DNA of 64,000 nt from Ascaphus truei (Eukaryota; Chordata; Amphibia; Anura; Ascaphidae), in the NCBI GenBank assembly GCA_036426205.1, contig CM071570.1, positions 71,414,995 to 71,478,994 of the forward strand, written 5' to 3'. This document shows positions 10,200-21,823 of the stretch, in pieces. The notes below the pieces were generated by a model. That model did not search any database. It was not told the origin of the DNA and saw nothing but the letters and a program-made list of their open reading frames with translations. The position numbers and the translations under genes are program-made. Every line of letters starts with the position of its first letter. Position 1 is the stretch's first letter.

Positions 10200-12405
10200 A
10201 TGAAAACCCTCCAGGCGCCAGCAAAGAAGTTTCACTTCAAAAAGACTATCAATCAAGTTCAACCTCTGTTATATTGAGATGACAGATTTTATCCTATATT
10301 TTTATTTACAATATATTGATCCAGAGGAAGGAAACATCAAACCCCAGTGAAATATCAACTAATGTTATCTCATAAGGGGAAAAATAAATTCCTTCCTGAC
10401 TCCAAATATCTGATTTCTCCCTGGAACAACATCCTTCCCATGTTTACTTATTTGATATATCCCTGTATACCTTCCCATTCTAAAAAGATGTCCAACCTTT
10501 TTTGAAGATATCTATTGAATCTGCCATCACAGTCTCCATGGGTAATGAATTCCATATACAGTATTAATGGCCCTTACTGTAAAGAACCCTTTCCGTTGCT
10601 GGTGAAATCTTCTTTTTTTCACCAACCTTAAGGTATGACCCCGTGTCATTTGTACTGCCCTTGGGATAAATAGTTAATTTGAAAGCTCCTTGTATTGTTC
10701 CTGAATGTATTTCTATATAGTTATCATATCACATCTTAGATGCCTTTTCTAATGTAAACACATCTAATTTAGATGGCATTTCCTCATAAATCAGATTTTT
10801 CATCCCCTTTATTAATTTAGTGGCTCTTCTCTGCACTTTTTCTAGTTCCATAATATCTTTTTAATGGATTGGTGCTGAAAAACTGTACTTCATATTCAAG
10901 GTGTGGTCTTACTAATGCTTTATAAAGGGGCATCATTATGTTTACTTCCCTTCCATCCATTACCTATTTAATGCAAGATAAGATCTTGTTTGCCTTTGCA
11001 GCTACTGCATGACTTTGGGAACTATTGCTAAGCCTGCTGTCTACAAGTACTCCTAAATCCTTCTCAATCAATGATTCTGCTAATTTATCCCAATTTAATT
11101 TGTAAGTTGCCTGTTTATTCTTGTTTCTCAAATGCATTACCTTACATGTATCGCTATTAAACATCATCTGTCATTTACCTGACCATATTTCCAGTCTATC
11201 CAAGTCCTTCTGGAGAGAAATTACATCCTGCTCTGATTCTACTACCTTACACAATTTAGTATCATCAGCAAAGATGGAGTCTTTGCTCTCGATGCCAACC
11301 TCAAGGTCATTAATAAACAGATTAAAAATCAGTGATCCCAGTACCGATCCTTGAGGTACTCCATTCTCAACTTTAGCCCAACCTGAAAAAGTTCCATTTA
11401 CGACAACTCTGTTGTCTATCCTTCAACCAGTTTTCAATACAGGTGCAAACATTTTTACTGAGTCCAATTTGCTTTGTTTTGTACACTAACCTCTTGTATG
11501 GAACCATATTAAAAGTCTTTGCAAAATCTAAGACCAAATCAAGTGCATTAGCCTGGTCTAAATTCCTACTTATCTCCTCAAATAAACTAATAGGTTAGTT
11601 TGGCATGGCCTATCCTTCATAAATCCATTCTAGCTATTACTAATAATTTTGTTATCCATTTGGTAATCCTGAATATTATCCCTTACTAAATCTTCACGTA
11701 GCTTCCTCACTATTGATGTTAGACTTAGAGGTCTGTAATTTCCCGGTTGTGATCTAACTCCCTTTCAAACTATAGGCTCCACATCTGTTTTACGCCAATC
11801 TTGTGTTACTGAGCCTGTGGAAATGGAGTCCTTGAATATTAAATGTAATGGTTTGGCTATTACTGAATGTAGCTCCTTAAGAACTCTTGGATGTATGCCA
11901 TCGGAGCCAGGTGCCTTATTTACTTAATTTTATCAAGCCGCCTATGAACTTATTCCTCAGTTATCAACTGTTCGTTAATATAAAGATTGTATCTTCCTCC
12001 TGTGGCACTATTATTACAATTGATTCTTCCCTGGTAAATACAGAAGCAAAGACTTTGTTTAATACCTCTGCTTCATCCTTATCTCCAATAATTTGCCTGA
12101 CTATCTCACACTGAGAAGGCCCTATATTGTCTTTTCTAATTGTTTTTTTATTGAGCTACTTAAATAACTTTTTAGGGTTGATCATACTTTCTATTGCAAT
12201 CCTTTTCATTATCTATGTTTGCTAATTTGATTGCCCTTTTGCAACTTTTGTTACATTCCTTATAATTCTGATATAATGCCTCCACCCTACCTGTTTATTT
12301 AGCCACATTGGTTTCAACTTTTTTTTTATATTTATTACCCACTGGTAAGTGTGCTTTCTAACATTATTTTAAAGACTGCCCATTTATCTTCTACATTTTT
12401 CCTGC
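10200..12405 (-). pseudogene. L2/CR1-clade LINE ORF2, reverse transcriptase remnant
   Basis: Read antisense, the segment runs from the pre-RT linker (NPKKLFKxLNKK near 12,150; FASVFTREES near 12,040) to the RT core (VLGSLIFNLFINDLEVG, then FADDTKLCKVVESE near 11,260), with CKVMHLRNKNK, KDLGVLVDSRLS and AAKANKILSCIKR (11,167-10,964) and the C-terminal PLYKALVRPHLEYEVQF. This is a non-LTR retrotransposon polymerase. Stops and frameshifts are present throughout. The 5' half, including the APE-type endonuclease, is missing; the element is cut at about 12,405 by a Tx1 fragment in opposite orientation. Confidence 0.9.
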
Positions 12406-13390
12406 AAAAACATCATCCCAATCAAGGACGCCATGTCCCCTGACTCGCGCACCTTCCTAGAGGGGTTATTGCAGATTGCAGCACCACGTCCACCTTCCGA
12501 TCCTCTGTCTCTGGCTGTATGTATGGTCCCCAAACCCACCAATTCCTTCAGATTCCTCCTGTCCCCAGCATAAGTAGGCTGGGGACCATACCCTCTACAT
12601 GCTTCCGCGGCATGCCAAGGACGTGGCTGTACTCTCTCGTGCTCCATACAGTGGACTACCTCGCCCTCATTGCCTGCCCCGATACCATCTGGAGGCGGGT
12701 ACTAACAAGAAACAAGGGGGAGAAGTCCCAGTGGATGGAACTCATTCAAAGTTAGTTCCCCAACCCACCGGGGACCTGAGCTGGAGAATCCTCCATGGTG
12801 CATTGAGCACGAGAGAGTACCTTGCCCACTTCACGGACTCCCCAGCCACATGCCCATTTTGTGGCACAAGGGAGTCCATGTTCCACATTTACTTTAGTTG
12901 TGCCAGACTGCAGCACCTCTTGTCATTCTTGAGGGCCTCCTCCTGCAGTTCTGGTTGCACTTCTCCCGCACCTTTTTATTTTTGAGCGCCCAGTATCCAG
13001 GAACACTAGGGCCAGGGACCTCCTCATCAACCTGCTCTTGGCATTAGCCAAACTGGCTATTTATAACTTCAGGCCTTATTCCGGGTGCTGGGGTGCACCC
13101 GTATCCGAGCAGAGTACACCCACGCTGTGGCCACTGGGCAGGAAGTTGCATTCACTTCCCAGTGGACCTTAAGCAGGGGTCCGTGCTCGGTATCCTCCCT
13201 TGGTTTTTCTTTTAAACTCCACATCCTCGTTTAGTGCACTTTATTTTCAGTTACAGGTGCACTTACATACTGGTTTTTGTTGTATATTTGTTTTAAACCT
13301 TTTTCTTTATCTGGTTGGTCATGACTAGCTAACAAGATGCTGTACTTACTGATTGGCTGGATATATTGTTTAAAATCTTCTCCAAACTTT
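12406..13390 (+). pseudogene. Tx1/L1-type LINE ORF2 C-terminal fragment
   Basis: The plus strand encodes the zinc-binding tail found after RT in L1-like elements: DLSWRILHGALSTREYL, then CPFCGTRESMFHIYFSC (a C-x2-C...H...C arrangement) at 12,776-12,900, continuing in a shifted frame as RPVSRNTRARDLLINLLLALAKLAIY to about 13,060. A T-rich untranslated-like tail follows. Only the 3' end of the element is present. It abuts an antisense L2 remnant at its left, consistent with insertion there, but I do not see a clear target duplication. Confidence 0.75.
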
Positions 13391-13715
13391 TTAACATCCT
13401 CCCCCCTAGCACAGATGATCCCTCTTCATTGTGGTGAAGAAAAGGAATCACAGTGTTCTAAAAACCCAAAGCCCTCCTTTCTAAACCACCTTTTTATCAT
13501 GCATTAAGTTCCCTAATTTTCGACTGTCTCCCTTGGGTAGCTCACGGCACTGATAGTATTTCAGAAAAAACTACCACGAAAGTCCTTGCCATAAGATTTC
13601 AGCCTTTATCCCTTAAATAATTTTTATGACCCTCCATCTTTCTCTAACTTTGTCATTGGTGTCAGCATGTCAGTCTCAGCCCCTCCCAACAATCTGTCTA
13701 CCCGATCCACAATGT
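13391..13715 (-). pseudogene. L2/CR1 ORF1 SGNH-esterase remnant
   Basis: Antisense translation gives IVDRVDRLLGGAE, a stop-riddled middle, and WFRKEGFGFLEHCDSFFSP, which matches the GFGF-DHW-type block of the SGNH/GDSL hydrolase domain encoded in ORF1 of some L2/CR1 LINEs. The expected GTND block is not recognisable. It lies beyond the Tx1 fragment from the ORF2 remnant at 10,200-12,405, but the intervening endonuclease is absent, so the two may or may not derive from one insertion. Confidence 0.55.
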
Positions 13716-13981
13716 GGGGCTTACAACAATTTTGGCCAAAAATGTTAAACTAAAAGACCATTTTACTTGATATTTATACATATATATTTAGGCACTGTAC
13801 CGTGTATGAGTTTCATTGGATGTGCTAAAAACTGAGCTCTGTCTGTGTTTTATGTTCTGTCTCTGATTTTAAATATATATTGCCATGCTCAGTAGCACTC
13901 CTCTGTGACACTCATATGCTTATATATATGTTGTGGTTATTTTGGGGGTTCAATAGGAGCTTGTTAGGTGTCCAGTATGTT
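13716..13981. repeat. Direct repeat copy 1 (266 bp)
   Basis: Begins GGGGCTTACAACAATTTTGG and ends GTGTCCAGTATGTT. It is about 97% identical by eye to 14,321-14,583 in the same orientation. The two copies are separated by about 340 bases that occur once. No coding capacity. Confidence 0.95.
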
Positions 13982-14320
13982 TTACAATTGTTGTTCAGCT
14001 AGTCTTGGCTGATTGGAGGGTGGCAACCGCCTACCTAATTGTTGCTCACCCCCTCCCACATTTAAATGGTTAAGGGCTCACTCCATAGCATCTTCCACTC
14101 AGGGGAACTTGCTGGCTTGCAGTATGGTTGTGACAACTCTAATACAGAGTGCATTTCCTAGTAATGTACAGGTTAATAAAAGCTTCAATCAGACTTAGAA
14201 CTTTGCAACTAATATTGACAGATTTACTATAAATCATTCTTCCTGTTACTACACAGGTTATTAAGAATTTATATTAGCGTTAGGGACCCCTGAATTATGG
14301 TCTGCCGTGCAGTTGGCTCA
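13982..14320. other. Single-copy spacer between direct repeats
   Basis: Contains a 61-codon plus-strand frame without family resemblance. Words such as CTGATTGGAGGGTGGCAACC and AAATGGTTAAGGGCTCACTCC suggest an interspersed repeat, but I cannot name it. Confidence 0.4.
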
Positions 14321-14583
14321 GGGGCTTACAACAATTTTGGCCAAAAATGTTAAACTAAAAGACCATTTTACTTGATATTTATACATATCTATTTGGGCAC
14401 TGTACCGTGTATGAGTTTCACTGGATGTGCTAAAAACTGAGCTCTGTCTGTGTTTTATGTTCTGTCTCTGATTTTAAATATATATTGCCATGCTCAGTAG
14501 CACTCCTCTGTGACTCATATGCTTATATATATGTTGTGGTTATTTTGGGGTTCAATAGGAGCTTGTTAGGTGTCCAGTATGTT
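14321..14583. repeat. Direct repeat copy 2 (263 bp)
   Basis: Second copy of 13,716-13,981, with a CA deletion in TGTGACTCATATG and one fewer G in TTTTGGGG. It ends directly against the AT-rich 3' region of the antisense Penelope-like element. Confidence 0.95.
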
Positions 14584-14981
14584 AATGAAAAATACATACA
14601 GAAATTATATAATAAAAAAAATATATAATAAACTATATAATAAAGAACAATAAGAATTCAATATATATCCAGGTAGGAACCAGGGGATCTAAGTGAAGAC
14701 AAGAAAACAATCAGTACATATAAAATATATAGTAACATATAAAATATAAAATATATAAAAGACCCTAAGTAGATATACATACTTCAGTGCTTCATAAAAA
14801 ATATATATGTGGTGTTATAACATAAATGGACATAAAAACATATAATATATATTATATCAAATATAAAAATATAAGAAACATCCATAAAAAATATGTATAA
14901 ATATATATATATATATATAAATCCCTATATTAAAAAAAAGTCCATAATATAAAAACACATATATACATATATATATGAAGA

Positions 14982-15571
14982 TCAGTGCAGAAAAGAAACC
15001 AGATCAATATCAATATTAAGACCCCATGGTTTAAGTGTACGCAGTTTATGTATCCAGAAGGTTTCTTTTTGGGAATCTCCTGAATACGATTGCCTCCCCT
15101 CCAATGTAATGTGACCACATCTATGCCTAGATAACTTAGCCTCTCAGGGTTTGAGTCATGGAACTTTTTAAAGTGTAAAGGGACACTGTGATTTTCCAAC
15201 CCATTCATAATGTTTCTAATGTGTTCCAAAACCCTCACCCGGAGGGGTCTAATTGTGCGGCCCACATATTGTAGGCCGCACGGGCATTGTAGTAAATAAA
15301 TAACAGATGTACTTTTACAATTAATAAAATTGTTAATTATAAATACTTCCTTAGTCACGTAGGAGGTGAAACAATCAGCCTTACTTAAACAGAATTTACA
15401 GGCTTTGCAACCTATACACTTAAAAAAGCCTTTAGGTTTTTGGCCTAACCATGTACCATTAGTAGGTAGAGGTCTAAGCATACTTGGAGCAATTCTATCT
15501 TTGATATTGCGTGCCTTGGTAAAAACAACCTGGGCACGTTCTGGTAAAAAAATCCTTAAGGAACTGATCAC
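14982..15571 (-). pseudogene. PLE GIY-YIG endonuclease domain
   Basis: The finger CIGCKACKFC precedes the nuclease core VIYLLQCPCGLQYVGRT (about 15,302-15,252), in which VIY and YVG stand for the GIY and YIG elements. RVRVLEHIRNI follows with the family's conserved Arg and His/Glu positions. A one-base slip in an A-run near 15,070 puts the natural C-terminus (KETFWIHKLRT, ending at the stop 14,982-14,984) out of frame. In PLEs this nuclease nicks the target DNA. Confidence 0.9.
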
Positions 15572-17281
15572 CTTTTAAAATGTGCCAATGTTTATTTAAA
15601 ATTTTATTAATTTTAAAATGTTCACTATTAAATTGGGTGATGAAGGGAATAAAATTGGAATTCATCTCTTTTCGAGGGCGAGGCTTTAATAATAGGCTTC
15701 TATCAATATCTCTCACTCGTTGTTTAGCATTATTCAGATCAATCGGGACATAATCCTTCTCTATAAATCTTTGCTCTAGCATAGCATATTGTTCTTCAAA
15801 GACTCCAATATCAGTACAGTTCTTGCATAATCACATGAACTGGCCTGAAGGAACATTTGAAGTCCAGTTAGGATGATGACAACTACTTTTACTGATATAA
15901 GTGTTGCAATCAACAGATTTAAAATGTGTTTTACTTAAAACCTTATTGTCATCCACATATAGGACAAGGTCAAGAAATGTGATACTAGAGCAATCGTACT
16001 GATGGGTGAATATAAGGTTTATGTTGTTACTGTTAAGCTACATTATAAATTCTTCCAGTAACATATTAGAACCATCCCATATAAAGAGGATGTCGTCTAT
16101 ATAGCGTTTTCAGGACACCAGGTTTGCGCCAAATGGGTTGGAATGGAATATATAGTCCTCCTCCCAGACACCCATAAATATATTAGCGTAACTTGGCGCT
16201 AACCTGGTACCCATGGCGGTACCCCTGGTCTGTAAATAAAAGTTGTTATCGAAAGAGAAATTGTTATGATTTAAAATAAACTCTATACCTTCTATAATAA
16301 AATCAGTTTGTTCCTGTACAAGTTTATTAGACTGTTCTAAGGTCCTTCTAATGGCACCACTTCCATGAAGGATCTATTACCATATAAAGCAAAGTGACAT
16401 CTACTGTGAACCAGATGTAACTCTCCTTCCACTCCAAATTCTCAAATTTATTAATTACCTCAGAAGAGTCCCTAAGGAATGATGGTAGTGATGTCACAAA
16501 ATCTTTAAGAAAAACATCTATTTAATATGACAAATTGGAGGTAAGGGAGTTAATCCCGGAAATAATTGGACGACCAGGAGGTCTGTCCTATCTTTATGCA
16601 CTTTAGGTAAAAAATAAAATATTGGGATTTTAGGAAATGTATTATTTAAAAATAAAAATTCACTGTCGCTCAAAATACCAATATTTTTACCATTTTGTAA
16701 CAGAACATCTAAATCGGCCAAGGAAGATTTGGTGGGATCAGTGGACAGAATGGTGTATGTACTACGATCACCTAAAATTCTAAGTGCTTCTTCTAAATAG
16801 TAGTCTCTACTCATGTCTACTGTACCACCACCCTTATCTGCCGCTTTTATCACCAAACCTTTATCATTGGCCAATTTATTAAGGGCTACGATTTCTTTAG
16901 GTGTGACATTATTCTTACCCTTAGAATTATGTGCTAACTCCTCAAAATCATTAATAATGAGGTTATAGAAGGTATCTACAAAATTACCCTTATCAAATTG
17001 AGGGGAAAAGGTAGATTTATTTTTAAGTTGTATATGACAGAAAGTGGGTGCCAAGGCATTAGCATTGGAAACCCTACTTTTGTCAATTTTGGGTAAATCA
17101 AAGTTCCTTTTTATAAAATGACTTTTTATAGTAAGCTTCCTCAAATATTTATTTGCATCAATGAACAATTTAAAAGGGTCTGGCTTAGCAGAAGTCGCAA
17201 ATTTGAGGCCTCTATAAAGTACTTGTAAATCTGGGTCAGTTAAAATAGTATTACTAATATTAAAAATGCCTGATGTGTCTA
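15572..17281 (-). pseudogene. PLE reverse transcriptase remnant
   Basis: GIFNISNTILTDPDLQVLYRGL (near 17,260) opens the domain. KAADKGGGTVDMSRDYY and IFYFLPKVHKD follow, then QTRGTAMGTRLAPSYANIF near 16,200 and the catalytic YIDD at 16,092-16,103. A TGA stop (16,110-16,112) interrupts the frame just before the catalytic motif, and there is a frameshift near 16,520. MLEQRFIEKDY and ILNKHWHIL (15,782-15,600) form the thumb-like part. The enzyme would prime reverse transcription at a nicked target; this copy is inactive. Confidence 0.9.
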
Positions 17282-18296
17282 TCACTTGGCTTTTTTCTTT
17301 TGTGCATCTTCCTCCTCTGGTTCCTCTCCTATACTTTCCTCTCTGGTTCTCTTTCCCTGCGGGGTCTGAGGATCTTTCCCTTCCAGTGTTATGAACCGAT
17401 TCTTGTGTTTCCAATCCTTCAGTGCTTTCCTCCAAGGGAACACATGATCCTCCTCCCTCTCTCTGGATTGTTGTCCCTTCTCCAAAAAAGAGACAGAAGA
17501 AGAGGAAACTATCTCTTTCCTATTGTCTTTTTTATTTTTATACTCCTTATTTGAATAAGACTGCTTACCAAACTTATTCTCTGATTCTCTATCCCTATGA
17601 TAATTCTTGTTATCATATTTCTTATCATCTTTCCTATAGGGACGAGGGGATTTAGATCTATCATAAGAGCGTGTTTTAGGTGTAGTAGACTGATTGTCTG
17701 CAGCCTTAGTATCAACCTCAATAGTTTTGGAATCCTTAATAATGTCTTTAGGTTTAGACCACTTGCGGATAGTATTATTCTCACAGTCTAATTTATCTCT
17801 CTGAAGTTTCCTCACTTTAACAGAAATGACTGTGGAATATAATTTATCAATTCTAGATTGTAATTTCTAATCTTTATCCTTAAAACTAGTAGTATCCACA
17901 AATGGTTCTAATTTGGTCTGAAGATCATTAATGGATTTATCCAAATTTTCCAAAGATTCTTTATGATTAGAAATAAGGAGTGTCATTAGTTCAAAAGAAC
18001 AGGTATCAATAATTGTGTTCCATTTATCTAAAAAAAACTTTATCAGTTGAATATAGAGTAGGCTGCATGAATATGCGCAAACCTCGTGGAATACGTTTGT
18101 ATTTTAAATAATTCTCTAAACTTATTTCAGAGAATAACAGTTTCTCTAACTCAAGAAAATAAGGGGATATGTCCTCCTCTAGAGGAGTATCCATGTGCTC
18201 ACTTACATCAGATATCTCATTACAGTCAAATACATGATGAAGATTAAGATGTCTAAGATTCCTTTGTGAAAAAACATTGCAAGTAGCATCTGCCAT
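17282..18296 (-). pseudogene. PLE N-terminal domain and basic linker
   Basis: Starts at the methionine at 18,294-18,296 (MADATCNVF). It includes YLKYKRIPRGLRIFMQP, LMTLLISN and LQTKLEPF, then the coiled-coil-like SRIDKLYSTV and a charged stretch rich in Lys, Asp, Asn and Arg (17,815-17,450). The GLRIF-P block is the conserved start of this PLE subgroup. Stops around 18,000-17,820 break the frame. Its function in PLEs is presumed to be nucleic-acid binding. A second, diverged copy of this domain lies at 4931-5530. Confidence 0.75.
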
Positions 18297-18860
18297 ATTA
18301 AGTGTATAAAAATTAGTGACAGTGATAACAAAAGTAAATTGATAATCAATGTGAAAAAATAATAAATACACAATATAGTGAAGTGCTAAGAATATGTAAA
18401 AATATATATTATACTAAGGGGTGGAGCTGACAATGATGAACAGAAGTGGTACAGGAAAAGCAAGCGCAAACCCAAAATATAAAACAATAAAAGGTAAATA
18501 TCACCAAGAGGAGATGCTGCTTGTGTGAGGAATTTCGCAATCCCTCAAAGTGGCAACAGGAGGAGAACAAGGAGCGCAAGACCTCCTCTCAATGGTGGAA
18601 ATGTAGTTCACAGGAATCTGGTCACAGTAGACAACATAAGGAAAGAGAAAAACATATAGTGTAATACAGTTTAATAAACAAACACATCTAGGAGCAGTGG
18701 GCTCCAGACCACTCACATGCTCCACGATTAAAAACAGCAGTGTAACCACTCAGGGTTCAGGAACGGCGCCACAAGCACAGCTTCGCTTGACTCTCCTGGT
18801 TACAGCCTCTCACTTCCGCATTTCGGGCAGCGTCTGACGTTACAGATCTAGTTTTGATAA

Positions 18861-19170
18861 CGACATAAAGATAATTGACCAATGGGCTTCAGCTTTCTAG
18901 TCTTTTTTATATTAAACATAAGCTACAGTAGTAGGGTTAATAGTACAAGCAAATATATGAAATAAAATGTATATCAACTTATCTGTTGTTTCTGAAACCT
19001 CTATTAGGGAAATTGTACATTGACAATCTTACATGAGTTAATATTAGCATCAGATCCTAGATAATAAGTATATATTGCATGTTCTTAACACTTTGGCTCC
19101 CACTAATTCTAATGAAAGATTTTCTTCACCTTGCGCAGAAAGGTATACACTCCATCCAATGCAATCAAGC
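18861..19170. other. AT-rich spacer
   Basis: No feature recognised between the PLE 5' region and the foldback element's target duplication. Confidence 0.4.
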
Positions 19171-19184
19171 ATATATCTCCCGAA

Positions 19185-21809
19185 ATAAACACTAATACTA
19201 AAAATATACAACTAAGCGCTCTACCTATTAATAAAAAACAATAAGGTGTCGGTGCCTAATGTACCGAATATAATAATGGTGCACAAAATATTGTGTCTGA
19301 TGTGAATTATTAAATAGAGTTGTAACCCTAAACAATTAGTGAATTCTAAAGTGACTAATGAGTCAGCTACTAGAATGGCAGCCAAAAGGACATACAGCAA
19401 ATCAATCCAAGTGATTTGTACAATTTGCAATAAAACAAGAGAAAAAGTCAGCGACACAAGAAAGTCACAGAATACCAGTCCTTGTTAATGGTGCTTTGAT
19501 CAGTCCCAGTAAGTGATCGTTGATCCCAAAAAGATCTCCTCAAGGCCAGGAAATTGGTATTGAATCCCAGTGCACACTTGCTGATCTCATTGGTTTTCCT
19601 CAAAAACTGTGTTTCTGTAAATATAAAAAAAAGAAAAAAACACACCATTGCGCAGTATACTCTACATGGGTCACTGCTCTCCTTCCATTTCCTACTTACA
19701 GCAGGTAGGTCGATCAATGGCAATTAATGGTATCTTTAACTTCAATCAGATGGACATACTAGATCCCAGAATCCCACGTAGTCTCCAATTCAGAAGTACC
19801 CATGAAATGAATAAAATATGCATTGCATGGTACCAGGGATAACAATTTATTAAAAAAGCACAAGACAAAAACACTCTCATTCTACTATGCCTTTACCCAT
19901 GATCTAGAATCCACTAAGGCTCCACCCTACCCATTTAGTCACCCAACCCCTGACGAAGTGACGTCTCGAGTCACGAAATGCGTAGGGTGGAGCCTATTAC
20001 ATCAGTCTGCTAGCTGTGAGTTAGAGGGACCAACGCGGTTGGCAGTGACATCATCAGGGGTGGAGAAAACTCGAGTCGCAGCTGCGAGGAGAGGGAGAGG
20101 TGTGTGGATCTGACCCCAGCTGCCTGTGCAGTGTTTCTAAAGCTCAAGCAGCGGATGGCATTCTTAGATCACGCATATAGCCTGGTTCCCCTTTGTCCCC
20201 TTACATCCTGAGCGGCAGCGGAGACTGGGGAGAGCGAGGGTAGGGTGGCAGATGCGTCCGACAGGTGCCGGGACGTGCAGAGAGGAAGCACAGTACTCCA
20301 GGAGGGAACCAAGTTGCCGGAGGCTCTCGGCAGCTCCCTTTGATGGGCGCGCATGCGTAGTGCAGTTGCTCATGTGCAGTAGCATCCCAAGTCCCATGGC
20401 CATTAGGGGAAAAGATCTGCAGTGGACTACAGCCCCCAGAATGCTTAGGGGTTGCTGATCAGGTGGCTAAGCTAAGCCAATAGGGCTGCAAGGATCCCCT
20501 GCAACTTAGTGGATACATTTAGCCCACTGAGAGAGCCACGCCAGTCGGAGCTTGGACAAGGAGAGGGTAGCGTGTGTGTACAGGGTGTCTGTGGCCCCTG
20601 CTCTATTCCAGAAACCCCCATAGGCCCCAGCTAGGCCCCGACTCCCCCTTTGAGCTTGTGGCTGCTGCAGGGACAGACCCAGTAGATAGGGACACTGCCC
20701 CTGTAGTACCAAGTGTAAAGTACACTGCCAGGACGCGGCGGCGACCTGGCATCAGGTGGTCTGTGACCAGATCCCTACACAGAGAGAGACTATTATGATG
20801 GGACCCTCCAGCTGGATACCACCCCACGTGGAGGATGACTCATCGCTGACGATGGCAGCGTGGGACTGGATGGCCCCCTTGGCTTTAGTCGGCACTACCG
20901 GGTGCTGGAACCCCCGGCAGGTATCATCACATCACCAAGTGCACCAACAAATCACACTTTAGTTGTGGGCAGCCCTGTCACACACATTGGGTGGTTGACT
21001 CTTGTGGACACCAGGGTGGTTGGGTGCCCAGGGGATCCTCAGTACATTGTGGGGATATCCCATCAGGGTTTGGACATTGTCTTAGAGGGCACTGACGGGT
21101 TACGGCCTTGTGTGGCCTATTTGGTATGAGTGTCACCTTGTTATTCATATTGTTATCTGCTTGTAGTAACCTGTTATCTATACCATTGTGTGCATTTTTT
21201 AATTTGGTCCTGTGACAAGGTTATCCAACATAGTTAGGATCCCGCACAGGTTGAGGCACTGTCACCAGACAGATCAGGTACTCCCCAGGCTCCCAGCAGT
21301 GGATGTTCAGGCATCCTGTGAGCAAAAGGAAAAGCACCACACACATGTTGTAGCCATCTCATCTCCCATAGGATGGAGGAAACAGTGCTACACACGTAAA
21401 GACATAGTAGAATGTGAGTGTTCATTTTTGTCTTGCGTTTTTTTAATACATTGTTATCCCTGGTACCATGCTATGCATATTTTATTCATTTCATGGGTAC
21501 TTCTGAATTGAAGACTACGTGGGATACAGGGATCTAGTATGTCTGTCTGATTGAAGTTAAAGATACCATTCATTGCCATTGACCGACCTACCTGCTGTAA
21601 GTAGGAAATTGAAGGAGAGTAGTGACCCATGTTTTAGAGTATACTGCGCAATGTTTTGTTTTTTCTTTGTTAATATCTACAAAAACACCGTTTTTTTGAT
21701 GAAAACCAGTGAGATCAGCAAGCGTGCACTGGGATTAAATACCAATTTCCAGGCCTCAAGGAGATCTTTTTGGGATCAACAATCACTTACTGGGATTGAT
21801 CAAAGCACC
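19185..21809 (-). mobile_element. Long-armed foldback element A with 14-bp TSD
   Basis: Inverted arms 19,488-19,896 and 21,396-21,809 are about 90% complementary over 410 bases, with a 1.5-kb GC-richer loop. A 303-base tail (19,185-19,487) lies outside one arm. The whole is flanked by ATATATCTCCCGAA (19,171-19,184) and ATGTATCTCCCGAA (21,810-21,823), a 14-bp duplication with one mismatch. The tail end AACTAAGCGCTC resembles the tail of element B at 46,138-47,503, and both carry CATTGCGCAGTA in the arms. No transposase is visible. Orientation is set so that the tail is 3'. Confidence 0.8.
19918..19994 (+). ncRNA. Hammerhead-core-like hairpin motif in foldback element A
   Basis: CTGACGAAGTGAC...GTCACGAAATGC at 19,950 onward has the order of hammerhead core words (CUGANGA, stem II, GAAA). 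It is enclosed by a perfect 13-bp stem GGCTCCACCCTAC (19,918-19,930) and GTAGGGTGGAGCC (19,982-19,994). An extra A follows CUGANGA and no clear stem I hairpin is visible, so catalytic activity is doubtful. I list it as an RNA-structure motif, not a proven ribozyme. Confidence 0.35.
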
Positions 21810-21823
21810 ATGTATCTCCCGAA

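Larger units (their letters stand above)
14584..18860 (-). mobile_element. Penelope-like element (GIY-YIG type), nearly full length
   Basis: An antisense retroelement with, 5' to 3', a GC-moderate 5' region (18,860-18,300), an N-terminal helical domain, a basic low-complexity linker, an RT with PLE-type motifs, a CxxCxxC finger and a GIY-YIG nuclease, then an AT-rich 3' region full of TATATA. This order is diagnostic of endonuclease-carrying PLEs related to Neptune. No clear target duplication was found, so the outer ends are approximate. The 5' end carries a GAAATGCGG hairpin-like motif (18,812-18,838) that recurs in other repeats of this window. Confidence 0.85.
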
